Origin: Oscillibacter sp.
GTDB taxonomy: Bacteria; Bacillota; Clostridia; Oscillospirales; Oscillospiraceae
DNA length: 41,719 nucleotides
Direction of reading: 5' to 3'
Assembly: GCA_022791875.1 (NCBI GenBank)
Contig: JAAVZX010000032.1
Span: 1 to 41,719, forward strand
Positions 1 to 6,671 of this stretch are shown here, one piece after another (within the stretch, counting starts at the first letter, position 1; each line of letters starts with the position of its first letter). The notes beneath the pieces are model-generated. The model did no database searches. It was not told where the DNA came from and saw nothing but the letters and a program-made list of their open reading frames with translations. A program made the position numbers and the translations under genes.

Positions 1-236
1 GGGCTGAGCAAAGTGGTCCTTACCTCGTTGCGAGGTAAGGACCACTTGAATTTTTTATATGCTGATAAAGAAAAATCTGTGGGTCCTTCCATGCTAGTGG
101 AAGGACCCACCTGCTTTGCATTACGTTACCGTGTGCCAGGCTTCTTCGCCCACCAGGTTCGCGTCGCGTTAAAGCTCTTTTCGGTTCCTTTTCTCTCGAG
201 AAAAGGAACCCGCCGGAGGCCCCCCGTAGGCACGCA
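1..236. repeat. Composite palindromic element, family A, copy A1 (left part outside the window)
   Basis: The two central hairpins and the complete right arm of a family A element. The first hairpin is a perfect 17-bp stem (11-27 with 31-47, loop TTG). The second is a GTGGGTCCTTCCA stem (79-91 with 98-110). The right arm contains a GGTTCCTTTTCTC/GAGAAAAGGAACC stem near 184-210 and the terminal motif CCGCCGGAGGCCCCCCGTAG. It ends directly at the stop codon of the XRE gene on the minus strand. There is no coding sequence in it; short open frames across the palindromes are by-products. Compare copies at 11910, 15365, 25392 and 39379. Confidence 0.9.
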
Positions 237-455
237 CTACCGCCTCGGATACGGCACAATCTCATCCGTCAGTCCCAGCAGGTAGTCCACGCTTGTCTCA
301 TAAAACAGGGCCAGCTCAATCAGCGCCCCGCTGGGGATGTCCAGAACTCCGCTTTCGTACCGCGAATAGGTTGCCTGCGACACATGCAAAAGCTCCGCCA
401 CTGCCCTCTGCGGCAAGTCCTGATCCTCCCGCATGTCACGCAAACGCTGATACAT
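237..455 (-). CDS. XRE-family helix-turn-helix transcriptional regulator, 72 aa
   Basis: Small DNA-binding protein consisting of a single Cro/C1-type HTH domain (about residues 5-62): the segment QRAVAELLHVSQATYSRYES is a typical helix 2-turn-helix 3, followed by the FYETSVDYLLGLTD tail found in many such repressors. I start it at the ATG at 455 because AGGAGG lies 8 bases upstream; a 16-residue longer frame has no ribosome site. It is divergent from the 63-aa gene at 588, with two dyads of the ATGCGA type between them (511-552), so autoregulation and control of the neighbour are likely. The target genes are otherwise unknown. Confidence 0.88.
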   Translation of the reverse strand: MYQRLRDMREDQDLPQRAVAELLHVSQATYSRYESGVLDIPSGALIELALFYETSVDYLLGLTDEIVPYPRR

Positions 456-510
456 CCCCACATCCTCCTCTTCCGTACATCCCGCCTGGGATTCTCCACT
501 CATTTTAGTT

Positions 511-552
511 TATGCGAAAATTGCATCTTGATTTTTATACGAAAATCGCATA
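511..552. promoter_or_regulatory. Paired operator-like dyads between divergent genes
   Basis: Two near-identical 15-base sites, ATGCGAAAATTGCAT (512-526) and ATACGAAAATCGCAT (538-552), each with half-sites ATGCGA/TCGCAT and centres 26 bases apart. They lie between the XRE gene and the divergent small gene, where an autorepressor would bind. Binding by this XRE protein is inference. Confidence 0.6.
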
Positions 553-587
553 GAATGGGGATGACTTTGAATGCGGAGGTTGGTTTT

Positions 588-779
588 GTGGCTGAGAGAA
601 AGAAGAGAAAAGAACGCTGTGTGCAGCCGCCCCGGGTCTGGCGCATCTGGGTGGACACGGAACGCCGCGTCATATCCTTCCACGAGGAACCCGGCGCGTG
701 CCTCCTGGAATTCCGCTCCCTGGAGCTCTTCCAGCGCTGCATCGACCGTTATACCGCCCAGCAGTACCGCTATCAATGA
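588..779 (+). CDS. Small basic hypothetical protein, 63 aa
   Basis: I do not recognise the family. The GTG start at 588 is chosen because GGAGG ends 8 bases before it; an ATG at 555 is in frame but has no ribosome site and overlaps the operator-like dyad. The protein starts with a Lys/Arg cluster (AERKKRKER), then a compact segment with aromatic and hydrophobic alternation (VWRIWVDTERRVISF, LLEFRSLELFQRCI). No signal peptide or membrane segment is visible. It is divergent from the XRE regulator and probably controlled by it. It ends 25 bases before the promoter of the ileS leader. Confidence 0.6.
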   Translation: MAERKKRKERCVQPPRVWRIWVDTERRVISFHEEPGACLLEFRSLELFQRCIDRYTAQQYRYQ

Positions 780-803
780 CCCTGATTTTCTGCATTTTCC
801 CCG

Positions 804-831
804 TTGACAATCCAAAGAAACGTGGTATCAT
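804..831 (+). promoter_or_regulatory. Sigma-A-type promoter of the ileS T-box leader
   Basis: A perfect -35 TTGACA (804-809), 16-base spacer and -10 TATCAT (826-831). It lies just upstream of the T-box leader, so transcription would start near 838. Confidence 0.75.
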
Positions 832-849
832 AATGTATCAATTAAACAT

Positions 850-1097
850 TCCGGCATTGATAAGGAAGAGTAGCCTTTCAGTTCCCGCACAGAGAGCCGC
901 CGTTTGCTGCAAGGCGGACGGGGCTGGATCGCGAAAATCACCTTGGAGCCTCCCGCTGAACACCCCCCCCCCTTCGGGCCACTAAGCGCGGACGTTTAGC
1001 GGGCGTTACTCCGCCTTGAGGGGCCGCGCCTGCGGCAACGAGAGTGGTACCGCGGAGGGCTTGCGCCTTCGTCTCTTGTGAGACGGAGGCGTTTTTT
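850..1097 (+). promoter_or_regulatory. T-box riboswitch, isoleucine (AUC) specifier, ileS leader
   Basis: Stem I features are visible: AGTA-type loop side (AGAGTA, 867-872), the AGAGAGC bulge (891-897) and the GAAAATCACC specifier side with codon ATC at 937-939. The base stem AAGG pairs with CCTT directly after the specifier. The conserved antiterminator box GAGAGTGGTACCGCGG spans 1040-1055 and is followed by an intrinsic terminator. Uncharged tRNA-Ile would stabilise the antiterminator and switch on downstream genes. The specifier agrees with ileS, although a 254-aa gene and a half repeat element lie between leader and ileS. Confidence 0.92.
1064..1097 (+). terminator. T-box-controlled intrinsic terminator
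   Basis: CGCCTTCGTCTC (1064-1075) pairs with GAGACGGAGGCG (1080-1091) with one G-U pair and a TTGT loop, followed by six T. It is mutually exclusive with the antiterminator that uses the conserved box at 1040-1055. Confidence 0.9.
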
Positions 1098-1170
1098 GTG
1101 CCTCCGGCGGGTTCCTTTTCTCGAGAGAAAAGGAACCGAAAAGAGCTTTCACTCGCTCCGCGATGCACGT
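1098..1170. repeat. Half copy (one arm) of the family A element
   Basis: Shows the terminal motif GCCTCCGGCGG, the GGTTCCTTTTCTC-type stem and the conserved AAAAGAGCTTTCACTCG, then ends. The central hairpins and the other arm are absent. With the preceding G and T-run it is identical over 65 bp (1091-1155) to 18690-18754. Confidence 0.8.
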
Positions 1171-1190
1171 TGTAAGTCTGGGGGTGTGAC

Positions 1191-1955
1191 ATGACATTAG
1201 ATGAATGCAGAAAGTATTTGCCAGAGAGTTGGTTGGAGCCGATTCGGCAGGACCCCCTTCTATGGGAAATCTTTGAGGAGCACGACTACGAGCTGGAGCA
1301 GGAGGCGGTGCCGCCCTTCCTGATACAGGAGCTGCGCGGCGGAAACATGGAGCACCTGCGCCCCATATTAAGCCTCTACGGCGCCCCCGGCCTACAGCTC
1401 TTAGAGTCCCTGAAAGAAATCGACGCCGCCTCCGAGGACACCGCCGAACTCCGCCTCCCCACCGGCCAGACCGCCTACGCAGGCTACTTCTTCGCCAACC
1501 CCGCCATAGACCCCCAAGAGGCCACGAAGACGGCGAAGCGCTATCTCCGCGCCATCTGCCAGGTCTACGACGTAATCCTCCGCAAGCCCAGCCCCGTAGG
1601 CCCCAAGGCGGGCGTCCTGCTCCTGACCGGCGAAGAAGCCCGCGCCATGCGCGACCGCGTCCACCAGGCATTTATCCACGGCAAGCCCTACCTCCCCGAG
1701 CTGCAAGTCCGGGACGACCTGGGCGACCTGTTCTTCGACCTCCCCTTCCAAGAGGAATGCCAGGAGCTTTCCGGCCTCCTGGACGAATGTCTCTACCACA
1801 TCAGCAACGACTATTTCCTCTCTTACGCCCTCCAATGGCCCCTGCTGAGGCCCCTGCCCATTGAAAACCCCTTCCGCCCCTTCTTCGACCTCTGGAAGAT
1901 GGGCCTCACCCCAAAGCTGTTCCGCCACGACCAAATAGCCCTGATAGACTGCTGA
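1191..1955 (+). CDS. Hypothetical protein, 254 aa, in the T-box-controlled ileS unit
   Basis: Not recognised. A soluble, acidic protein without signal peptide or membrane segment. It starts at an ATG preceded by GGGGGTG six bases upstream. The N-terminal third is rich in Glu/Leu helices; the C-terminal part has many aromatic residues (about 190-254, with repeated FF, YF and W). It lies after the T-box terminator and 72 bases before ileS, without a promoter of its own that I can see, so it is probably induced with ileS on isoleucine starvation. Codon use shifts: the first 150 bases are G/A-rich, the rest strongly C-ended. No role in tRNA charging can be claimed. Confidence 0.7.
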   Translation: MTLDECRKYLPESWLEPIRQDPLLWEIFEEHDYELEQEAVPPFLIQELRGGNMEHLRPILSLYGAPGLQLLESLKEIDAASEDTAELRLPTGQTAYAGYFFANPAIDPQEATKTAKRYLRAICQVYDVILRKPSPVGPKAGVLLLTGEEARAMRDRVHQAFIHGKPYLPELQVRDDLGDLFFDLPFQEECQELSGLLDECLYHISNDYFLSYALQWPLLRPLPIENPFRPFFDLWKMGLTPKLFRHDQIALIDC

Positions 1956-1976
1956 AAGCCCCCCAAAACCACCCAC

Positions 1977-2010
1977 ATTATCAATTATCAATTCTCAATT
2001 ATCAATTATT
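1977..2010. repeat. Short AT-rich tandem repeat (ATTATCAATT units)
   Basis: Imperfect repeats of ATTATCAATT/CTCAATTATC in an otherwise high-GC setting, ending just before the ileS ribosome site. A similar tract occurs at 19452-19493 at the end of leuA. Confidence 0.7.
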
Positions 2011-2027
2011 CTGAGGAGGAATTTTTC

Positions 2028-4796
2028 ATGGATTACAACAAGACCATCCAGCAGCCCAAGACGGCCTTCCCCATGCGGGCGGGACTGCCCAAGCGGGAAC
2101 CCGAAATGCTGAAACACTGGCAGGAGATCGACGTTTACGGCGAACTTCTGAAGAAGAACGAGGGCAAGCCCCTCTTCTCCCTCCACGACGGCCCTCCGTT
2201 CTCCAACGGCTCCATCCACATGGGCACCGCCATGAACAAGGCCATCAAGGACATCATCACCCGCTCCTACGCCATGCGCGGCTATTTCACCCCCTATATC
2301 CCCGGCTGGGATAACCACGGTATGCCCATCGAGTCCGCCATCATCAAGCAGAACAAGCTGAACCGGAACGCCATGTCCATTCCCGAGTTCCGCTCCGCCT
2401 GCCACGAGTTTGCCGCCCACTATGTGGACGTGCAGCGGGAGGCGTTCAAGCGCATCGGCGTCATCGGCGACTGGGACCACCCCTATCTCACCATGTCCCC
2501 CGGCTTCGAGGCGGAGGAAGTCAAGGTCTTCGGCGAGATGTACAAGAAGGGCTATATCTACAAGGGCTTGAAGCCCGTGTACTGGTGCCCCCACGACGAG
2601 ACGGCCCTGGCGGAGGCTGAAATCGAGTATCAGGACGATCCCGTCACCACCGTCTACGTGAAGTTCCCCATGAACGACGATCAGGGCAAGCTCCCCGGCT
2701 TTGACAAGAAAAACCTCTTCTTCGTCATCTGGACCACCACGATCTGGACCCTCCCCGGCAACCTGGCCATTGCCCTCCACCCCTCCGAGAGCTACGCCAT
2801 TGTCAAGGCGTCCAACGGCGAACACTATATCATGGCCGAGGCCCTTGTGGAGAAGGTCATGGGCCTGGGCGGCTTCGACGCCTGGGAGGTTGTGGAGACC
2901 CACCCTGGCAGCTTCTTCGAGAACATGCTGGCGGATCACCCCTTCCTCCCCAAGACCTCCCGCCTGCTCCTGGCGGACTACGTCACCATGGACAGCGGCA
3001 CCGGCTGTGTCCACACCGCCCCCGGCTTCGGCGCGGACGACTACCAGACCTGCCGCCGCTACGGCATGGAGATGGTGGTCCCCGTGGACGACCAGGGCAA
3101 ACACACCGACTACGCCGGAAAGTACGCCGGTATGTCCACCGACGAATCCAACCCCGTCATTCTCGCCGACATGAAGGCCAGCGGGATGCTCTTCGCCTCC
3201 GAAGATATCGTCCACAGCTACCCCCACTGCTGGCGCTGCAAGCAGCCCATCATCTTCCGCGCCACGCCCCAATGGTTCTGCTCCGTGGACAGCTTCAAGG
3301 ATGAAGCCTGTGCCGCCGCCGACGAGGTCCGCTGGGTGCCCAAGTGGGGCATCGACCGCATGAAGTCCATGATCCGCGAGCGCTCCGACTGGTGCATTTC
3401 CCGCCAGCGCCGCTGGGGCCTCCCCATTCCCGTCTTCTACTGCCAGGACTGCGGCAAGCCCATCGTCACCGACGAGACGATTGACATCATTTCCAAGCTC
3501 TTCGCCGCGGAGGGCTCCAACGCCTGGTTCCAGAAGGAAGCGGCTGACATCCTCCCCGACGGCTTCACCTGCCCCCACTGCGGCGGCAAGTCCGGCTTCA
3601 CCAAGGAGGAGGACACCCTGGACGGCTGGTTTGACTCCGGCTCCACCCACTACGCCGCCATGAAGAAGGACCAGGGCTTCTGGCCCGCCACCATGTATAT
3701 GGAGGGCCTGGATCAGTATCGCGGCTGGTTCCAGAGTTCGCTGCTGACGGCTGTGGGCGCGTTCGGGAAGGGCGCGCCGTTCAAGGAGTGCGTCACCCAC
3801 GGCTGGACCGTGGACGGCGAGGGCAAGGCGATGCACAAGTCCTTGGGCAACGGCGTGGACCCCGCCGACGTGATGAAGGAGTACGGCGCGGACATCCTGC
3901 GGCTCTGGGCGGCAAGTGCGGATTATCACGCGGATATGCGCTGCTCCAAGGAAATCTTCGAGCAGATCTCCCAGAACTACCGCAAGTTCCGCAACACCGC
4001 CCGCTACTGCCTGGGCAACCTGGAAGGCTTTGACCCCAACAGCCTCACGCCCCCCGCTGAAATGGTGGGTCTGGACCGCTGGGCCGTCACCCGCCTGAAC
4101 GCCCTGATCGAGAAGTGCTTCGCCGCCTACGACGAGTATGAATTCCTGGCCGTGACCCACGCTGTCAACGACTTCTGCGTCGTCGAGCTTTCCAACTTCT
4201 ACCTGGACGTTCTGAAAGACCGCCTCTACTGCGAGGACAAGGACGGCCCCGCCCGCCGCAGCGCCCAGACCGCCCTCTTCCTCATCCTCGACACCCTCAC
4301 CAAGATCATGGCCCCCATCCTCTGCTTCACCGCCGACGAGATCTGGCAGGCCATGCCCCACCGCTCCGGCGACGACCCCCGCAACGTCCTCTTCAACGAC
4401 ATGAACCGGCCCTTCGCGGACTGCGCCCTGGACGCCGCCGCCATGGACCGCTGGGACCACATCATCGCCGTCCGCGACGTGGTGAACGGCGCTCTGGAGT
4501 CCGCCCGCGCCGAGAAGAAGATCGGCAAGAGCCTGGAGGCCAAGGTGGTCGTGAAGGTGGAGGACCCCGACAGCTTCCTCCTGCCCGAAATGGATGAGGA
4601 CGCTATGGCTGATGTGTTCATCGTCTCCCAGGTCGAGCTGCAAAAGGGGAGCTTCCTCTCCGTGGATGTGGTGCCTGCCCAGGGCGCGAAGTGCGCACGG
4701 TGCTGGAAGCAGTCTCATTCCGTTGGACAGAATGCGGAGCATCCCACGCTTTGTGCCCGGTGCGCTGGGGTGATCGCTCGTCTGCCGCAGTTCTGA
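2028..4796 (+). CDS. ileS: Isoleucyl-tRNA synthetase
   Basis: Charges tRNA-Ile with isoleucine in the cytoplasm. At 922 aa it has the length of Firmicutes IleRS. The class I N-terminal motif region is HDGPPFSNGSIHMGTAMNK (HMGT at 64-67) and the second class I motif is GEGKAMHKSLGN (A601-S605). Both deviate from textbook HIGH and KMSKS: the last His of HIGH is Thr, and Met-Ser of KMSKS is Met-His. The editing (CP1) domain lies between, then the anticodon-binding region, and a C-terminal zinc site with Cys889, Cys892, Cys909 and Cys912. GAGGAGG precedes the ATG. It is controlled by the upstream Ile T-box and ended by a hairpin at 4811. It is otherwise intact and clearly functional in appearance. 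Confidence 0.98.
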   Translation: MDYNKTIQQPKTAFPMRAGLPKREPEMLKHWQEIDVYGELLKKNEGKPLFSLHDGPPFSNGSIHMGTAMNKAIKDIITRSYAMRGYFTPYIPGWDNHGMPIESAIIKQNKLNRNAMSIPEFRSACHEFAAHYVDVQREAFKRIGVIGDWDHPYLTMSPGFEAEEVKVFGEMYKKGYIYKGLKPVYWCPHDETALAEAEIEYQDDPVTTVYVKFPMNDDQGKLPGFDKKNLFFVIWTTTIWTLPGNLAIALHPSESYAIVKASNGEHYIMAEALVEKVMGLGGFDAWEVVETHPGSFFENMLADHPFLPKTSRLLLADYVTMDSGTGCVHTAPGFGADDYQTCRRYGMEMVVPVDDQGKHTDYAGKYAGMSTDESNPVILADMKASGMLFASEDIVHSYPHCWRCKQPIIFRATPQWFCSVDSFKDEACAAADEVRWVPKWGIDRMKSMIRERSDWCISRQRRWGLPIPVFYCQDCGKPIVTDETIDIISKLFAAEGSNAWFQKEAADILPDGFTCPHCGGKSGFTKEEDTLDGWFDSGSTHYAAMKKDQGFWPATMYMEGLDQYRGWFQSSLLTAVGAFGKGAPFKECVTHGWTVDGEGKAMHKSLGNGVDPADVMKEYGADILRLWAASADYHADMRCSKEIFEQISQNYRKFRNTARYCLGNLEGFDPNSLTPPAEMVGLDRWAVTRLNALIEKCFAAYDEYEFLAVTHAVNDFCVVELSNFYLDVLKDRLYCEDKDGPARRSAQTALFLILDTLTKIMAPILCFTADEIWQAMPHRSGDDPRNVLFNDMNRPFADCALDAAAMDRWDHIIAVRDVVNGALESARAEKKIGKSLEAKVVVKVEDPDSFLLPEMDEDAMADVFIVSQVELQKGSFLSVDVVPAQGAKCARCWKQSHSVGQNAEHPTLCARCAGVIARLPQF

Positions 4797-4810
4797 GAGT
4801 GCCCTGTAAA

Positions 4811-4839
4811 GCCCCTGCCCGCGTCGAGCGGGCAGGGGC
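4811..4839 (+). terminator. ileS terminator hairpin
   Basis: GCCCCTGCCCGC (4811-4822) pairs perfectly with GCGGGCAGGGGC (4828-4839) around a GTCGA loop, followed by a weak T-rich tail. It lies 14 bases after the ileS stop. Confidence 0.8.
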
Positions 4840-4843
4840 TTCT

Positions 4844-4892
4844 TGCCTCCGGCGGCCAGCCCTTTGAAAAGGGCTGGACCCTAAACTTTATC
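4844..4892. repeat. Tandem-hairpin repeat, family B, copy B1 (single hairpin, inverted)
   Basis: Contains GCCTCCGGCGG, the CCAGCCCTTT/AAAGGGCTGG hairpin and the complement of GATAAAGTTTAGGGTCC. The same modules occur at 8427 and 22069 in the opposite orientation. It sits between the ileS terminator and the pncB promoter. Confidence 0.85.
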
Positions 4893-4920
4893 TTGCATTT
4901 CCTGCCCCAAATGCTATAAT
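4893..4920 (+). promoter_or_regulatory. Promoter of pncB
   Basis: -35 TTGCAT (4893-4898), 16-base spacer, perfect -10 TATAAT (4915-4920). It lies 52 bases before the pncB start. Confidence 0.75.
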
Positions 4921-4972
4921 CATACCAACGAACAGCCCCCCATCTCCAGGGGCAGAAAAAGAGGGAAAAACT

Positions 4973-6427
4973 ATGAACACCGAGCAAAAGCTGAACATGA
5001 CCATGCTCTGCGACTTCTACGAGCTGACCATGGGCAACGGCTACCTCCAGGCCGGCCTCCAGGACCGGATCACCTACTTCGACGTCTTCTTCCGCAACGT
5101 CCCCGACAAGGGCGGCTTCGCCATCTGCGCCGGACTCGAGCAGCTCATCGACTACATTCTGGACCTCCACTTCGACGAGGAAGACATCGCCTACCTCCGG
5201 GGCCGCAAGCTCTTCTCTGAGGACTTCCTGAACTACCTCCGCGATTTCCATTTCACCGGCGACATCTGGGCCGTCCCCGAAGGCACCCCCATTTTCCCCC
5301 ACGAGCCGGTGGTAACGGTCCGCGCCCCCGCCATCCAGGCCCAGCTGATCGAGACCTTCACCCTCCTGGCCATCAACCACCAAAGCCTGATTGCCACCAA
5401 GGCGAACCGGGTCGTCCGCGCCGCGGACGGACGGGTGGTGCTGGAATTCGGCTCCCGCCGCGCCCAGGGCACCGACGGGGCCATCTCCGGCGCCCGTGCC
5501 GCGTACATCGGCGGCTGTGCCGGGACGGCCTGCACCATCTCCGACCAGCTCTACGGCGTCCCGGCGGGAGGCACCATGGCCCACGCCTGGGTCCAGATGT
5601 TTGACAGCCAGTACGAGGCGTTCAAGACCTACTGCCAGCTCTACCCCCACAACGCCACCCTCCTGGTGGACACCTACAACACCCTGAAATCCGGCATCCC
5701 CGACGCTATCCGCGCCTTTGACGAGGTGCTCAAGCCCATGGGCATTACGGAGTGCGGCATCCGCCTGGACTCCGGCGACATTGCCTACCTGACCCGCAAG
5801 GCCCGCAAGATGCTGGACGAGGCGGGCTGGACGGGCTGTAAGATTTCCGCGTCCAACTCCCTGGACGAGTACCTGATCCGGGACCTGCTGCTCCAGGGCG
5901 CGCAGATTGATCTGTTCGGCGTGGGCGAGCGGATGATCACGGCCAGCAGCCAGCCGGTTTTCGGCGGCGTATACAAGCTGGTTGCCGTAGAGGACCAGAA
6001 TGGAAAGATTGTCCCCAAGATCAAGGTGAGCGAGAACGTCTCGAAGATTACGAACCCCCACTTCAAGAAAGTCTACCGCATTTTCGACAAGGCCACGGGC
6101 AAAGCGGAGGCGGACTACATCACGGTCTGGGACGAAGCGATAGACGCCTCCCGCCCCCTGGAGCTGTTCGACCCCCACGCCACCTGGAAGCGCAAGACGT
6201 ACCGCGACTTCATGGCGAAGCCCCTTCTGGTTCCCATCTTCCAAAACGGCACACTGGTCTACCAGCGCCCGGCCCTAAAGGACATCCAGACCTACTGCAA
6301 GGAGCAGGTCGACGCCCTCTGGGACGAAGTAAAGCGCTTCGAGAACCCCCACAATTACTACGTAGACCTCTCCCAAAGATTGTGGGACATCAAACAGTCC
6401 ATGCTCAGAGAGCGTTCAAAGCAGTGA
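4973..6427 (+). CDS. pncB: Nicotinate phosphoribosyltransferase
   Basis: Converts nicotinate and phosphoribosyl pyrophosphate to nicotinate mononucleotide with ATP hydrolysis, in NAD salvage. At 484 aa it is typical of Firmicutes PncB. Recognisable segments in order: the N-terminal TMLCDFYELTMGNGYL, GGFAICAGLEQ, LEFGSRRAQGTDGAI, the MAHAWVQMF segment with the histidine that is phosphorylated in this family, LVDTYNTLKSG, and GIRLDSGD of the phosphate-binding barrel. GAGGG lies seven bases before the ATG. It is monocistronic, with its own promoter and repeat elements on both sides. Confidence 0.96.
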   Translation: MNTEQKLNMTMLCDFYELTMGNGYLQAGLQDRITYFDVFFRNVPDKGGFAICAGLEQLIDYILDLHFDEEDIAYLRGRKLFSEDFLNYLRDFHFTGDIWAVPEGTPIFPHEPVVTVRAPAIQAQLIETFTLLAINHQSLIATKANRVVRAADGRVVLEFGSRRAQGTDGAISGARAAYIGGCAGTACTISDQLYGVPAGGTMAHAWVQMFDSQYEAFKTYCQLYPHNATLLVDTYNTLKSGIPDAIRAFDEVLKPMGITECGIRLDSGDIAYLTRKARKMLDEAGWTGCKISASNSLDEYLIRDLLLQGAQIDLFGVGERMITASSQPVFGGVYKLVAVEDQNGKIVPKIKVSENVSKITNPHFKKVYRIFDKATGKAEADYITVWDEAIDASRPLELFDPHATWKRKTYRDFMAKPLLVPIFQNGTLVYQRPALKDIQTYCKEQVDALWDEVKRFENPHNYYVDLSQRLWDIKQSMLRERSKQ

Positions 6428-6442
6428 CCCCCAAAGGGGACT

Positions 6443-6524
6443 GATCTGCCAGGGTCCAGGGAGGCGCGTGCCTCCCTGGTGGGGTCCAGGGGCAAAGCCC
6501 CTGGCCGCCGGAGGCCCCCCGTCC
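6443..6524. repeat. Tandem-hairpin repeat, family B, copy B2
   Basis: Two adjacent hairpins with CCAG...CTGG clamps, CCAGGGAGGC/GCCTCCCTGG and CCAGGGGC/GCCCCTGG, separated by TGGGGT, then GCCGCCGGAGGCCCCCCG. It begins 15 bases after the pncB stop and may act as its terminator. Confidence 0.88.
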
Positions 6525-6550
6525 CTCGTCCCCCGTCCAACGTCAGCAGG

Positions 6551-6572
6551 AGCCTCCCGTATCCCGGGGGCT
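6551..6572 (+). terminator. Weak terminator-like hairpin after pncB
   Basis: AGCCTCCCG pairs imperfectly with CGGGGGCT, followed by TTCT. The pairing is interrupted and the T-run is short, so it is doubtful. Confidence 0.3.
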
Positions 6573-6612
6573 TTCTGGTATAAAATGTTTTGCGGAAATT
6601 CACAAATTGGTG

Positions 6613-6641
6613 TTGAAGAGGGCGGGGGATTTCGATATAAT
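6613..6641 (+). promoter_or_regulatory. Promoter of the cardiolipin synthase gene
   Basis: -35 TTGAAG (6613-6618), 17-base spacer, perfect -10 TATAAT (6636-6641), 31 bases before the start codon. Confidence 0.7.
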
Positions 6642-6671
6642 AATATGGTCTGTTTATGAGGGGGTGGGTGT

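Noticed and set aside
1..265. Small open frames across the palindromic elements (for example 13-285 and 15359-15586)
   Set aside because: The same peptides recur wherever the repeat occurs, in either orientation, without start-site context; they follow from the repeat sequence itself.
1995..4742. A very long open frame on the minus strand opposite ileS (and similar ones opposite leuA, the Sel1 gene and the 1029-aa gene)
   Set aside because: These frames are Val/Gly/His-rich translations antisense to strongly conserved genes, lack ribosome sites, and arise from the high-GC codon pattern.
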